Positions 38,207 through 47,536 of a stretch of 64,000 bases of DNA are shown piece after piece. The stretch comes from Chloroflexota bacterium. GTDB lineage: Bacteria > Chloroflexota > Anaerolineae > Anaerolineales > Villigracilaceae. A program made the position numbers and the translations under genes. Below the pieces are notes generated by a model. The model was given only the letters and a program-made list of their open reading frames with translations, did no database searches and was not told the origin of the DNA. How positions within the stretch are numbered: position 1 is the stretch's first letter; every line of letters starts with the position of its first letter. The stretch covers positions 302,873-366,872 of the forward strand of contig JACRPQ010000005.1 of assembly GCA_016223135.1 (NCBI GenBank), written 5' to 3'.

Positions 38207-38578
38207 CTATGCCTTTTCTCGTTTGACGACGTCCGCCAGTTCGATCAGCACATTTGGTTCGTCGCCGACGACCCAGGCGTCGTGTCCTGGCTGCATGATC
38301 GCCACGTCTCCCGGACCGAATTCCATCTCCGTGCCGTCATCCATCCGTATTCGCTGGCGCCCTGCGAGAAAGATCTTCACGTGGAACCGCTGACAGCTTT
38401 CGCCGCCAACGACGGGCTTGACGTGCTTCGACCACTGCCAGCCAGGCTGGAGGGTCTCGCGGTAGAACGTCAGCCCGCCGACGGTGATCACCTCAATCTT
38501 GCCTTTCTCGAAGGGCTGCCGTGTCTCGTCGGCCGCATCGAAGTTCTTGCCTGTGATGCTTACAATTTGAGTGGTCAT
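38207..38578 (-). CDS. Cupin-domain protein
   Basis: WSKHVKPVVGGESCQRFHVKIFLAGRQRIRMDDGTEMEFGPGDVAIMQPGHDAWVVGD. Confidence 0.82.
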   Translation of the reverse strand: MTTQIVSITGKNFDAADETRQPFEKGKIEVITVGGLTFYRETLQPGWQWSKHVKPVVGGESCQRFHVKIFLAGRQRIRMDDGTEMEFGPGDVAIMQPGHDAWVVGDEPNVLIELADVVKREKA

Positions 38579-38620
38579 AATTTTGCTCCTTTCTGAAGAG
38601 AAATACAGAGTTTGGAAAAA

Positions 38621-40117
38621 TCACACACTGATTTTGAGTCTCTCGGCTCTCAACTCCTTATCCACTTCACGACCAATTCGCAGCACGATCTCTGGCAATG
38701 CCTCAATATCTTCCAGCGAGGTGCGGAAGTTGACGATGCAGGCGCGCAGGGCGAACTTGCCGTCAAGCACCGCGTTGGAGATGTACGCCTCTCCGCTGTT
38801 TTGCAGGCGCGTAAGTAATTCGGTGTTCAATTGATTCAAGTATTCTTCGATCTTGCTGGTACCTCCCTTCAAATCACGCGGCACATAGCGGAACGTAGTG
38901 ATGCTCAACGAATGAGTGAACGCTTCCAGTTCGGGCTGCGCGGCGACCAATTCAAAAAGTCGTTTCGCCAGGCGAATGTCATCACTGAGCATCTGCTCAT
39001 ATCCCTTGCGTCCCACCTGCTGTAACGCCAGCCAGACCTTCAAGGCGCGGAAGCCGCGCGAATTCTGCGGACCGTAATCGAAATAGTTGATCGCCTCCAC
39101 GCCGAAGTGATAATACGGCGGATGATAGGCAAACGCCTCGCGCAATTTTTCGGGGTCGCGCACGAGCGCGCAGCCCGCCTCGAGCGGCGCATATAACCAC
39201 TTGTGCGGATCCACCGCGACCGAATCCGCTTCGCTCAAGCCGCGCAATGCAGGCGACGCCTCGGGCAGCATGGCGGCGAAGCCTCCATACGCGCCGTCCA
39301 CGTGGAACCAGACTTCCTCCTCGCGGCAAATTTTTGCAATTTCGGGAAGATTGTCCACCGCGCCCGTGCTGACCGAACCCGCCGTGCCGATCACGATAAA
39401 CGGACGGTCGCCCGCTTCTTTATCCGCCCGAATTTGATTCTGCAATTGGACCGTATCCATGCTCAAATCTTCTCGCGTGGGAATCCAGCGGATGTTCTCG
39501 GTTCCGATACCAGAGATGTCCGCGGCTTTCTGGACCCAAGTGTGAGTCTCCTTCGAACAGTAGACGCGCAATCTGGGATTGCCATTCAAGCCCGAGGCGC
39601 GCACGTCCCAGTCCGTCTTTGCCTGACGCGCCGCGAGGAAGCAGACAATATTCGCCATGTTGCCGCCGCTGACCAGAATCCCGCCGCAGGATGTTGGAAA
39701 GCCGAGCAGTTCCGCGATCCAGCGGACGGTCTGCGCTTCGATCTCGCTTGCCATCGGCGAGAGGAACCACGCGCCCGTGTTTTGATTGACCGCCGAAGCC
39801 AGAAAATCGCCCAGGATTCCAATCGGCGCGGCGGATGAGGTGATGTAGCCCCAAAAGCGCGGATGACTGTTGAAGAGCGAGTGGTCGAACAAAAGATCGG
39901 CGGCGCGATCCATGAGTTGGGCGGGATCAGTCCCAAGGTCAGGGAGGAGGCGGGAGGCGTTCAGCGTTTTGCGTATCGCCGAGGGCGATTCGCCCGTCGT
40001 GACGGGACGCGCCGGAAGCGAATCCAAAAAATCCGCGATGCGATCCACGAGATGATGTCCGATGGCGCGGAAGTCATCCGCTTTGATTTCAATGGGTGTG
40101 GTGCGTGATTGATTCAT
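38621..40117 (-). CDS. Group II PLP-dependent decarboxylase (aromatic amino acid decarboxylase-like)
   Basis: HVDGAYGGFA, DSVAVDPHKWLYAPLEAGCALV (PLP Lys). Confidence 0.92.
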   Translation of the reverse strand: MNQSRTTPIEIKADDFRAIGHHLVDRIADFLDSLPARPVTTGESPSAIRKTLNASRLLPDLGTDPAQLMDRAADLLFDHSLFNSHPRFWGYITSSAAPIGILGDFLASAVNQNTGAWFLSPMASEIEAQTVRWIAELLGFPTSCGGILVSGGNMANIVCFLAARQAKTDWDVRASGLNGNPRLRVYCSKETHTWVQKAADISGIGTENIRWIPTREDLSMDTVQLQNQIRADKEAGDRPFIVIGTAGSVSTGAVDNLPEIAKICREEEVWFHVDGAYGGFAAMLPEASPALRGLSEADSVAVDPHKWLYAPLEAGCALVRDPEKLREAFAYHPPYYHFGVEAINYFDYGPQNSRGFRALKVWLALQQVGRKGYEQMLSDDIRLAKRLFELVAAQPELEAFTHSLSITTFRYVPRDLKGGTSKIEEYLNQLNTELLTRLQNSGEAYISNAVLDGKFALRACIVNFRTSLEDIEALPEIVLRIGREVDKELRAERLKISV

Positions 40118-40125
40118 GATGACTC

Positions 40126-40929
40126 CTATCGCAAACCTTCAAATAAATCCGTCTCCCGCGCCCGCCCGCCATTGACGAGACTGAGGGCGCGATAATATTC
40201 CTGCGTGCCCCACAGCGCCTTGTGATGTTCGGGCGAGAGATGCTCGAGTTGACCATACGCGGCGAGTTGGGTTTTGTGACATGAAACGGCTTTCCAGACC
40301 GTGTTCCAGTAATCGGCGGTGTCAATGACAGTTGTCACCGCCCAATGGGGCCAGGGCGTGGTGCGGCGCGCGGTCCCGTCCACGTGCATGGTCAATTCGC
40401 CGAAGACCGACTCGTAGGCGTCGAACTTTCCTTTGGGCCACGCCATGTAATACAGTTTGATCACGCGGTGCGGGGAGGACGTATCGGAATAATCTGGATC
40501 GGCGGCGGCAAGGACGGCGGCTGTGGTGAATTGACAGATGGCGATGTGATCGGGGTGACCGTAGGCGCCGTTGGGATCGAAGGTGATGACCACATGAGGA
40601 CGAACCCGCCGCAGATGAGTAACAATCTTGGCAATCGCTTCGGCGGGATTGGCTTGATCGAGGTCGCCGTCCATGTAATCGAGAAACTTCACTTCGCGGA
40701 TGCCGAGTTCGCGCGCGGCGTCGAGCAATTCCGCCTCGCGCATTTTGCCGAGCGCATCCAAGCCAGGATTATCCTTCTCATCGCCGAACCAGCCGCGCTC
40801 TCCGCGCGTGGCGGTGACGAGATAAGTCTCGACTCCCTCGGCGGCATATTTTGCGAGTGTGCCGCCCATGCCGAGCGATTCGTCATCGGGGTGCGCCAGG
40901 ACGCACATGAGTTTTAGCGGGGTTGTCAT
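40126..40929 (-). CDS. PIG-L family deacetylase
   Basis: VLAHPDDESLGMGGTLA, DPNGAYGHPDHIAI. Confidence 0.93.
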   Translation of the reverse strand: MTTPLKLMCVLAHPDDESLGMGGTLAKYAAEGVETYLVTATRGERGWFGDEKDNPGLDALGKMREAELLDAARELGIREVKFLDYMDGDLDQANPAEAIAKIVTHLRRVRPHVVITFDPNGAYGHPDHIAICQFTTAAVLAAADPDYSDTSSPHRVIKLYYMAWPKGKFDAYESVFGELTMHVDGTARRTTPWPHWAVTTVIDTADYWNTVWKAVSCHKTQLAAYGQLEHLSPEHHKALWGTQEYYRALSLVNGGRARETDLFEGLR

Positions 40930-40944
40930 GTTGACCTCGTTTTG

Positions 40945-40995
40945 CCCTCATCCCCAGCCCTTCTCCCATTGGGAGAGGATTAGAGTGAGGGGCAT
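40945..40995. repeat. Dispersed palindromic repeat (CCCTCATCC..TTCTCCCATTGGGAGA..)
   Basis: CTCCC-att-GGGAG core plus flanking inverted sequence. Confidence 0.55.
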
Positions 40996-41080
40996 AACCA
41001 CAGGGAAAAAAGATTTCACAGTGTAAACATATCGCCTGCTTTGTATGAAGCATAAGATCACCTCCGTATTCTGGGTCTGT

Positions 41081-41695
41081 TCATGGTCCACGCCATAGGG
41101 TGCCAAACGCAATCGCGTTGTGGCCAGGATAGCTGAACTTCAGGCTGTTTGTCTGAACGCTGAAGTCCCTGGCTGAGAAAAAATCCTCCCGCTTGGTCAG
41201 CAGACCGGTAGGCAGGAGCGCCGAAGGCAGATGGTCAAATCCAGTAACAGGGTTACGAATGGGCTCAAATTCCACGCGTACCGAGTCGGCGGCGCGGAAG
41301 GAGCTATGCTTGCCGTTGTAATGAACGTCAATTTTGGCTGAGTAAACTTCCAGTCCATTCGTAATGGTGGACATGAAGATGCCAATCGGTCCCCCTGCTT
41401 TGCCAGTGGCAATCGCTGCCAGCGCCTCTCTTTGCGGTCCCTGGGCGCGATCATCCAGATACACTACGCCGCGCCCTTTGCCTTCGTGCAGTGGACCGGG
41501 CCAGCTGGCTGCCAATACCCAAGCCAGTCCATCCAGAACGATCTCACCATATTTTCCTGTCACGATGCGAAAAGCCTCCGCAGCCTCGCAAATACCGTAG
41601 GTGGGCGGCGCATTGAAGGAACAGGGACACCCCCAATTACAATTACAAGCCATTAAATGTTCGATTTTGAGTTTCCATTTGACCGGTTTGCTCAT
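41081..41695 (-). CDS. DUF1326-family protein
   Basis: CNCNWGCPCSFNAPPTYG. Confidence 0.82.
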   Translation of the reverse strand: MSKPVKWKLKIEHLMACNCNWGCPCSFNAPPTYGICEAAEAFRIVTGKYGEIVLDGLAWVLAASWPGPLHEGKGRGVVYLDDRAQGPQREALAAIATGKAGGPIGIFMSTITNGLEVYSAKIDVHYNGKHSSFRAADSVRVEFEPIRNPVTGFDHLPSALLPTGLLTKREDFFSARDFSVQTNSLKFSYPGHNAIAFGTLWRGP

Positions 41696-41696
41696 T

Positions 41697-42464
41697 TCAC
41701 ATCTCCATTCCTAGTGGTGGAAGCGGAATCCATCCAACGGTTACTGCTGCGCCTGCCGCGATCAGAATACCGCCAACCCAGGGAGCCAGGCGATCTCCGT
41801 TGGGCAGAACCTTCTCCGTGGTAATCGCGACGGCAGTCAGCGCCATCCAGAGTGGATTCATCATGCCCAGGGCGATGAGCGCCAGCATGAATCCCCAACA
41901 ACAGGCAAGACAGTACATTCCATGCCGGGCTCCCATATACAGAGCGCCGAGTAAGCCATCGCGCCAATGCTCCATAAAAAAATGGAGGGGCGACCGACAA
42001 TGACCCAAACAGACCGACTTCCAATGTGTCAGCTGATAGAAGCCCGCAATGATTAACGCGCCGCCAATAATCCATTGTCTCTCTGCCTCGAGACCGGCTG
42101 GCGCAAGCCCTTCGAGCGCGGTGATGCCGAAACCTGTAGCCGACCATACAGTCAAGTAGCCTGCGACGAAAGTGAACACAGATGCCGGGCGAAAACCAAA
42201 CTGCGCCCGCGATTCTGACACCACTCCAAGCAGCCAGACGGCAGGCAGGACCGATGGCAGCATCATTGCTGCCATCATAATGGTCCATGTGCCGATGAAG
42301 GCGAGATTGCCCACCAGCAGATCTTGGGACATTGCCATTGCATTCACTGGATGTAAACTCGCCCACCACGCCAGCGCCGAGCTTGCCAGCAAGCCCGCGC
42401 CGATTAGGAGTTTCATCCGGCGAAGACGAGTATCATGATCCTGAAGGTTGGTGCGATGTGTCAT
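41697..42464 (-). CDS. DUF2182-family membrane protein
   Basis: WTIMMAAMMLPSVLP..., GARHGMYCLACCWGFMLALIALGMMN. Confidence 0.85.
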   Translation of the reverse strand: MTHRTNLQDHDTRLRRMKLLIGAGLLASSALAWWASLHPVNAMAMSQDLLVGNLAFIGTWTIMMAAMMLPSVLPAVWLLGVVSESRAQFGFRPASVFTFVAGYLTVWSATGFGITALEGLAPAGLEAERQWIIGGALIIAGFYQLTHWKSVCLGHCRSPLHFFMEHWRDGLLGALYMGARHGMYCLACCWGFMLALIALGMMNPLWMALTAVAITTEKVLPNGDRLAPWVGGILIAAGAAVTVGWIPLPPLGMEM

Positions 42465-42579
42465 GGATTGATCCTAAGTAGTCCAAGGTCCACTTTTGGG
42501 TTTGGCTGGCTGGTGGAGGCAGGACAATCCTCTGTCACTGCTCTTCAGCCAGCAGAGTTTCCCGTTGAGTGGGGTTCAT

Positions 42580-43062
42580 CTATGAGGACTTGAGCGCGTT
42601 ATACGACATCACCGTGCCGACCAGCAGGATGACGGCGTCCAGATAGATCAGTCCCAGATGACCGAATGTGCCGATGCCATACGAGAAATGCAGGGGCAGG
42701 GCAATCGCCACGCCGATGACGGGCGTGAGGAATGCCGTCCACAGCGCCCAGCGCTGACCGCTGCGGATGCCAAACCATGCCAGCGCAATGACCGCCACGC
42801 CCAGGGCAATGATGAACGCAGAGACGGCGACTTGCAAGTGGCTGATGTACTCGAACAGGTCAAGGCTGAAGGCTTGGATCTGTTCAGGCGTCCCGCCGAC
42901 GTGCGCGGGCGTGAGACCCAGTTCGATAAACCCCGTGAAGTTGCGGATCAGGAACATGATGCCGTAACCCACGAGTCCGACTCCCGCCAGCGCGACCACA
43001 TTCGCGCCAGTATTGACGGAGGCGGCGGTCCTTATTGAGGAAACTTGAGATTGAGCAGCCAT
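42580..43062 (-). CDS. Hypothetical 4-TM membrane protein
   Basis: ORF with TM segments and good start region. Confidence 0.65.
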   Translation of the reverse strand: MAAQSQVSSIRTAASVNTGANVVALAGVGLVGYGIMFLIRNFTGFIELGLTPAHVGGTPEQIQAFSLDLFEYISHLQVAVSAFIIALGVAVIALAWFGIRSGQRWALWTAFLTPVIGVAIALPLHFSYGIGTFGHLGLIYLDAVILLVGTVMSYNALKSS

Positions 43063-43155
43063 GAGTTTTTCTCCTTTCAGGCTATTGATTTGCTCATAGC
43101 ATACTCAGGTCACCTCCCAAAAATCTTCGCTGAGGCTTACTCAAGAACTGAATAT

Positions 43156-46100
43156 TTACCCCTCTCTCAGCCTCTCCAAAATTCCCTCCGCTTCCCTCTC
43201 CTCGCTCTTTGCCGCATTCACATCCCCAGGGGCTTTGCGCCTGCGCCGGATCTCAGCCATTGCTGCCAGGCAGCGCGCGGCTTCATATTCATTGCCGCTT
43301 GCTCTGAAAGCCTGACTGGCTTCTTCGTAGGATTTCAGTGCGGCTTCGAGATCATTCTGCGCGCGTGACAGTTCACCGCGCGCCTGGCGCGCCATGGCGA
43401 TCCATGTCTGGCTTTTGTATTTTTGCGCCGCTTCCTCCAGTTGCCGGCAAAACTCCTCCGCCGAGGAAAGCGCACCGCGCGCGATGTGAACGCTGACCGC
43501 GGCGGGATACAACAGCGCGTGACACGTCGCACAGTGACCGTGACGTTCGCTCAGGGAGAGACCCAGTTCGAGATAATGATTCGCCGCTTCGATTTCGCCT
43601 GCCATGAGACGGTTGCGCGTCATCGAAGCGTAGAGACGCGTCAGACAGTGGGCGCGCATGATCGCCCGTTCGGCGACGACGACCCCCTCCTCGAAAATCA
43701 CCATCGCTTCATCGAATTGACCGCGCGCCGTCAGCAGCACACCCAGCCGCTGTAACGCCACCGCCTCGCCCGAAGCCGCGCCGAGTTCACGATACAACTT
43801 GACGGACTCCCGCAGTACCGACTCCGCCTCCTTCCAGTGACCCGCCTGAAACTCCAGCGCACCGTTGAAACACTGACAAAGCGCAACGGCGCGCGGCGCG
43901 CCCATTCGCTGCGCCTGCGCCAGCGTAGCGGCGACCGTCTGCTTGACCTCCTCATAACCCTTATCACCATACAGGTGATACTCCCACAGTCAGAGATGTA
44001 CGTCGAACGCGTCGGACACATCCAGGGCAGGTCCCGCCAAAACGGCGCGCTTCTCCTCGAAGACCAATCCCTGCTGCCATTCGCCCAGCGAGTGACAGGC
44101 AAGCGCCAGCATCTCGAAGGCGCGGGCAATCGCATTCGGATGATTCGTGCGTTCGGCAATATGCAGACTCTTCTGCGCGAACTCAAATGCCTGCTGGTAT
44201 TCCCCTTTGTGCCAGTGAAGTTGCGCCAGAGTATAAAAAAGATAAGGCACTTCGGGCGCGTCCGCCTGCTCGTCCACTTCCGCCAGCGCCTGACCCAAAT
44301 GCGCTTCAGCCGCATCTGTGCTTCCCGTCGTGATCAGCGCTTTTGCCGCGCCGCAATGTAAACGGACCCGGTCATGGGGCGCGGACTGCCAGCCTTTGCT
44401 CGCAGGCAACGCGAGAGCGCGCTCGAAGTATTCCACGGCGCGCGGCGTGTTTGCCAGCGTGTCGTGCCACCAGCCCAATGATTCGAAAATCATCCAGCGT
44501 CGCGCGGGGTCTTTTAATGCAAGCGCATCCATCAATTCCAGCGCCTGCTCGAAGTGCTTTACCGCAACTTCAAACGCGAAAAGCCCCGCCGCCTTCTCCC
44601 CCGCTTGAATAAGATATTCCAGAGCGCGGTCGCGGCGGTCGCTCAAATTGAAGTGATAGGCAAGGTCCTCGACGTGCGGAGCGAGTCCCTCTGCCTGCAA
44701 GGCAAAAGTCGCTTCGATGACCTCGCCGGCGCGGCTGTGCAATCTGGCGCGCCGCGCGCGGCTCAACGAGTCATAGAGCGCACGGCGGATCAACGCATGC
44801 CTGAAACGATAGCCATTCGCCGTCTCCTCCAGCAGATGCGCTGCAAGCGCAGCATCCAATGCGTCGAGCAAATCGTTTTCAGACAACGCGGTCACATGGC
44901 GCAGGATTTCAAAATCGAATTCGCGCCCCAGCGCCGCCGCCGAAATCAGAATGGTTTCCACCTGTGTTCCGAGGCGCGCGGTTCGTTCGCGCAGCAATCC
45001 TTCCAAACCCGCAGGCAGGCGCAATTCCGCCGCCGCGTCGAGCGTCCATTGACCCTCGCGTTCCCGCACCTCCCCCGCATGGAGCAGGGAACGCGTGACT
45101 TCCTGCACGAAAAACGGATTGCCCTCGGCGATTTCATGGATCGCGGCGATGAGCGACGGCGCGGCATTCCCCTCCAGAATTTGATTCACCAATTGAGCCG
45201 TCGCCTCCTCCGACAGCGGACTCAAATTCAACGTCTCACTCAACCGTTCGCGATACAACGCATTCAACAGTGAGCCGAAGGGCGTGATGATCGAGGATGA
45301 TAAATCCGTGCGATAGGTTGCGAGCAGAGTGATGGGCGCGGGACGTGTCTGCCGTGCAAGATAATGAAACAGGCGCAGGCTGGCTTCGTCCGCGGCATGC
45401 AGGTCGTCAACCAGTAATAGCAGGGGCGACTGATTTGCCTCGTCCGTCAGAAATTTTGCCACAGCATTGAATAACGCCCATTGATCGCGCTGCGCGTCGC
45501 TTGAATCGCCTTTGAAATGCGTAATTGGGTTTTCGTTGGTGGAACGACCGTGTTCCGTTAGAAAGCGATCGAACGCCTCGATGAAGGGTTGATAGGGCAA
45601 CTGTCCCTCCTGCTCGTGCGCCGCGCCGCTGAGCGTGATCATCCCCGCCCCCGCGGACGCGCACAGCAATTCGCCCGCCAGCAAGGTCTTGCCAACTCCG
45701 CTGTCGCCTGCAATCAGAATCGTCTGCCCGCGATCTACTTTCTGCCACTGCCGCAGCTTCTTGAACTCAGACTCGCGTCCGACCAGACGGGCGCTGGGCT
45801 GAATGGGTGCATCGCCTCTTTCCTTGACCTTTGGCTGGAGAGGCGGCAATTGAGCGAGTCTGCCGTTGAGGATTTGGGCGTAGAGCGCGGCGGTTTCGGG
45901 TTCAGGCGTCAGGTCCAGTTCGGAGGCGAGCGCCTCCACACAAGCCTGATATTGCCGCAGCGCGTCGTGCCGCCGACCCGCGAGCGCGTACGCGCGCATC
46001 AATTCACGATGGACGCGTTCATCCGCTTGATCGCGCGCGAGTAAAGGCGTGAGCAGGGAAAAGATGCGGTCGTATTGACGTGACTCCCGATAGAAAGCCG

Positions 46101-46602
46101 CCAGCGCCAGACAGGCATCGCGGTATTTCTGTCGAAGCGACTCGCGCAAGGGAATCGTCCACTCGTCGTAAAGATCATCGGGAAGAAGATCGCCCTGATA
46201 AAGAGCGACTGCCTTTTCGAGCGGCTCAATTTTGTCGCCTGTCTTTGCGAGCCGTTCGAATTCGACCGCATCCACCCAAACCAAATCATGCAGCGAAAGC
46301 ACGCCGTCTTCAAAATCGAAGACATGTTTGTCTGCCTCCTGTCCCAGCGATTTGTTCAGTGTTTGGCGTAGTTCGTGAATTGTGCGATAGAGATTATTTG
46401 CCCCCGATTCAAAATCACTATCCGACCAGAACAGATCAATTGCCTGATCCTTGACCAGCCGTTTGTGAATGGCGAGATACTTCAAAAGCGAGGCGGCTTT
46501 TCGTCTGCGCCATTCGTCGGCGTGTAATGACTTCCCCTCATGGCTGATTTCAAACCTCCCCAGCAGATGGATACGAACCGAGAAATCTGTGGAGGGTTTC
46601 AC
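43156..46602 (-). CDS. Candidate selenoprotein: BTAD/SARP-AAA-TPR transcriptional regulator, about 1148 aa with in-frame TGA (43990-43992, codon 871)
   Basis: ORFs 43990-46602 and 43156-43905 are in the same frame separated only by TGA: ...DVSDAFDVHL-(TGA)-LWEYHLYGDKGYEEVKQTVAATLAQAQRMGAPRAVALCQCFNGALEF...; BTAD domain, GDSGVGKTLLAGEL Walker A, TPR. Confidence 0.75.
43962..43992 (-). promoter_or_regulatory. Candidate bacterial SECIS: UGA-N9-UAUCACC-UGUAU-GGUGAUA
   Basis: 7-bp perfect stem, 5-nt loop with G at position 2, loop 16 nt after UGA. Confidence 0.6.
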
Positions 46603-46701
46603 GCAAGACTCTACTAACCAGAAAGGATGTCAAGGTCACAAAGGAATTAAGACCGAAGGACAAAAACCTTGGTGTACTTCGTGTCCTTTGTGGTGAATCC
46701 T

Positions 46702-46962
46702 TTAACTGCCTTCCTCGCGATGGAGTTGATCCGCAATCTCGTATTTGACGAGTTTGATGAAGCGCGCCTTGTCGCGGAACATCCAGGGGACGATCTGCCG
46801 CGCGTGCGCGAGGCTTTCCGCTTCGACGATTGCCCAAGCAGAATGATTTCCATCTTCACACCCCCATTCGAAGCAGTGCAGGTACCCTGCGGCGTGGATC
46901 TCTTTGACTGCCCGTTCACAATCCTCAATCGTGTGAGGCGATTCGATCAGGTAACGTTCCAT
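46702..46962 (-). CDS. Small hypothetical protein
   Basis: MERYLIESPHTIEDCERAVKEIHAAGYLHCFEWGCEDGNHSAWAIVEAES... Confidence 0.7.
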   Translation of the reverse strand: MERYLIESPHTIEDCERAVKEIHAAGYLHCFEWGCEDGNHSAWAIVEAESLAHARQIVPWMFRDKARFIKLVKYEIADQLHREEGS

Positions 46963-47145
46963 CTCATACCTCTCAACAACAATATTTCGGATATTAACGA
47001 TAAAGTTTATTAAGATTATACTCCCTTTGCCGCGAAGTTCAAGCACAGCCCTGTTCGCAGGGTATAGCCAAAAGGATCGGCAATTTTTTTGAACGCATCC
47101 TGTTCTCATGTTGTCTTGATTGACAGGTTTCGATTTTTGCGTAAA

Positions 47146-47165
47146 ATATCATTACATACTGATAT
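47146..47165. promoter_or_regulatory. ArsR/SmtB-type operator candidate ATATCA-N8-TGATAT
   Basis: Inverted repeat immediately upstream of arsR-family gene. Confidence 0.55.
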
Positions 47166-47173
47166 GATGATTT

Positions 47174-47536
47174 ATGGAGAGTGCCATGCTGCTCACCGCC
47201 AAACCCAGAGCCATTGACATCCAAGCCAAACTCTTTCGCGGCTTTGCCGACCCGTCGCGCCTTTCGATCCTGGAAACCCTGCGCGATGGCGCGGCGACCG
47301 TCAGCGAGATTGTGGAAGCAACAGGCTTGTCTCAATCGAACGTTTCCAATCACCTCGCTTGCTTACGCGATTGCGGACTGGTCACTGCGCACCAGCAAGG
47401 GCGGTTTGTTTACTATGAACTGAGCGACCCGCGCGTCGGTCAATTGCTGACGCTCGCCGACCAACTTCTTGCCGATGTCGCCAAAGGCGTCTATGAATGC
47501 ACGCGCTATAACGTAAAGGAATCCAGAAATGGCTGA
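47174..47536 (+). CDS. ArsR/SmtB-family metalloregulator
   Basis: FADPSRLSILETLRDGAATVSEIVEATGLSQSNVSNHLACLRDCGLV. Confidence 0.92.
   Translation: MESAMLLTAKPRAIDIQAKLFRGFADPSRLSILETLRDGAATVSEIVEATGLSQSNVSNHLACLRDCGLVTAHQQGRFVYYELSDPRVGQLLTLADQLLADVAKGVYECTRYNVKESRNG

Noticed and set aside
21884-46602. Global reassignment of TGA (Trp or Gly code) as explanation for the read-through genes
   Set aside because: TGA is the natural stop of multiple intact genes in the window, and the read-through positions sit in Cys-type redox contexts (GC-U, UxxC) with downstream hairpins rather than in Trp/Gly contexts.
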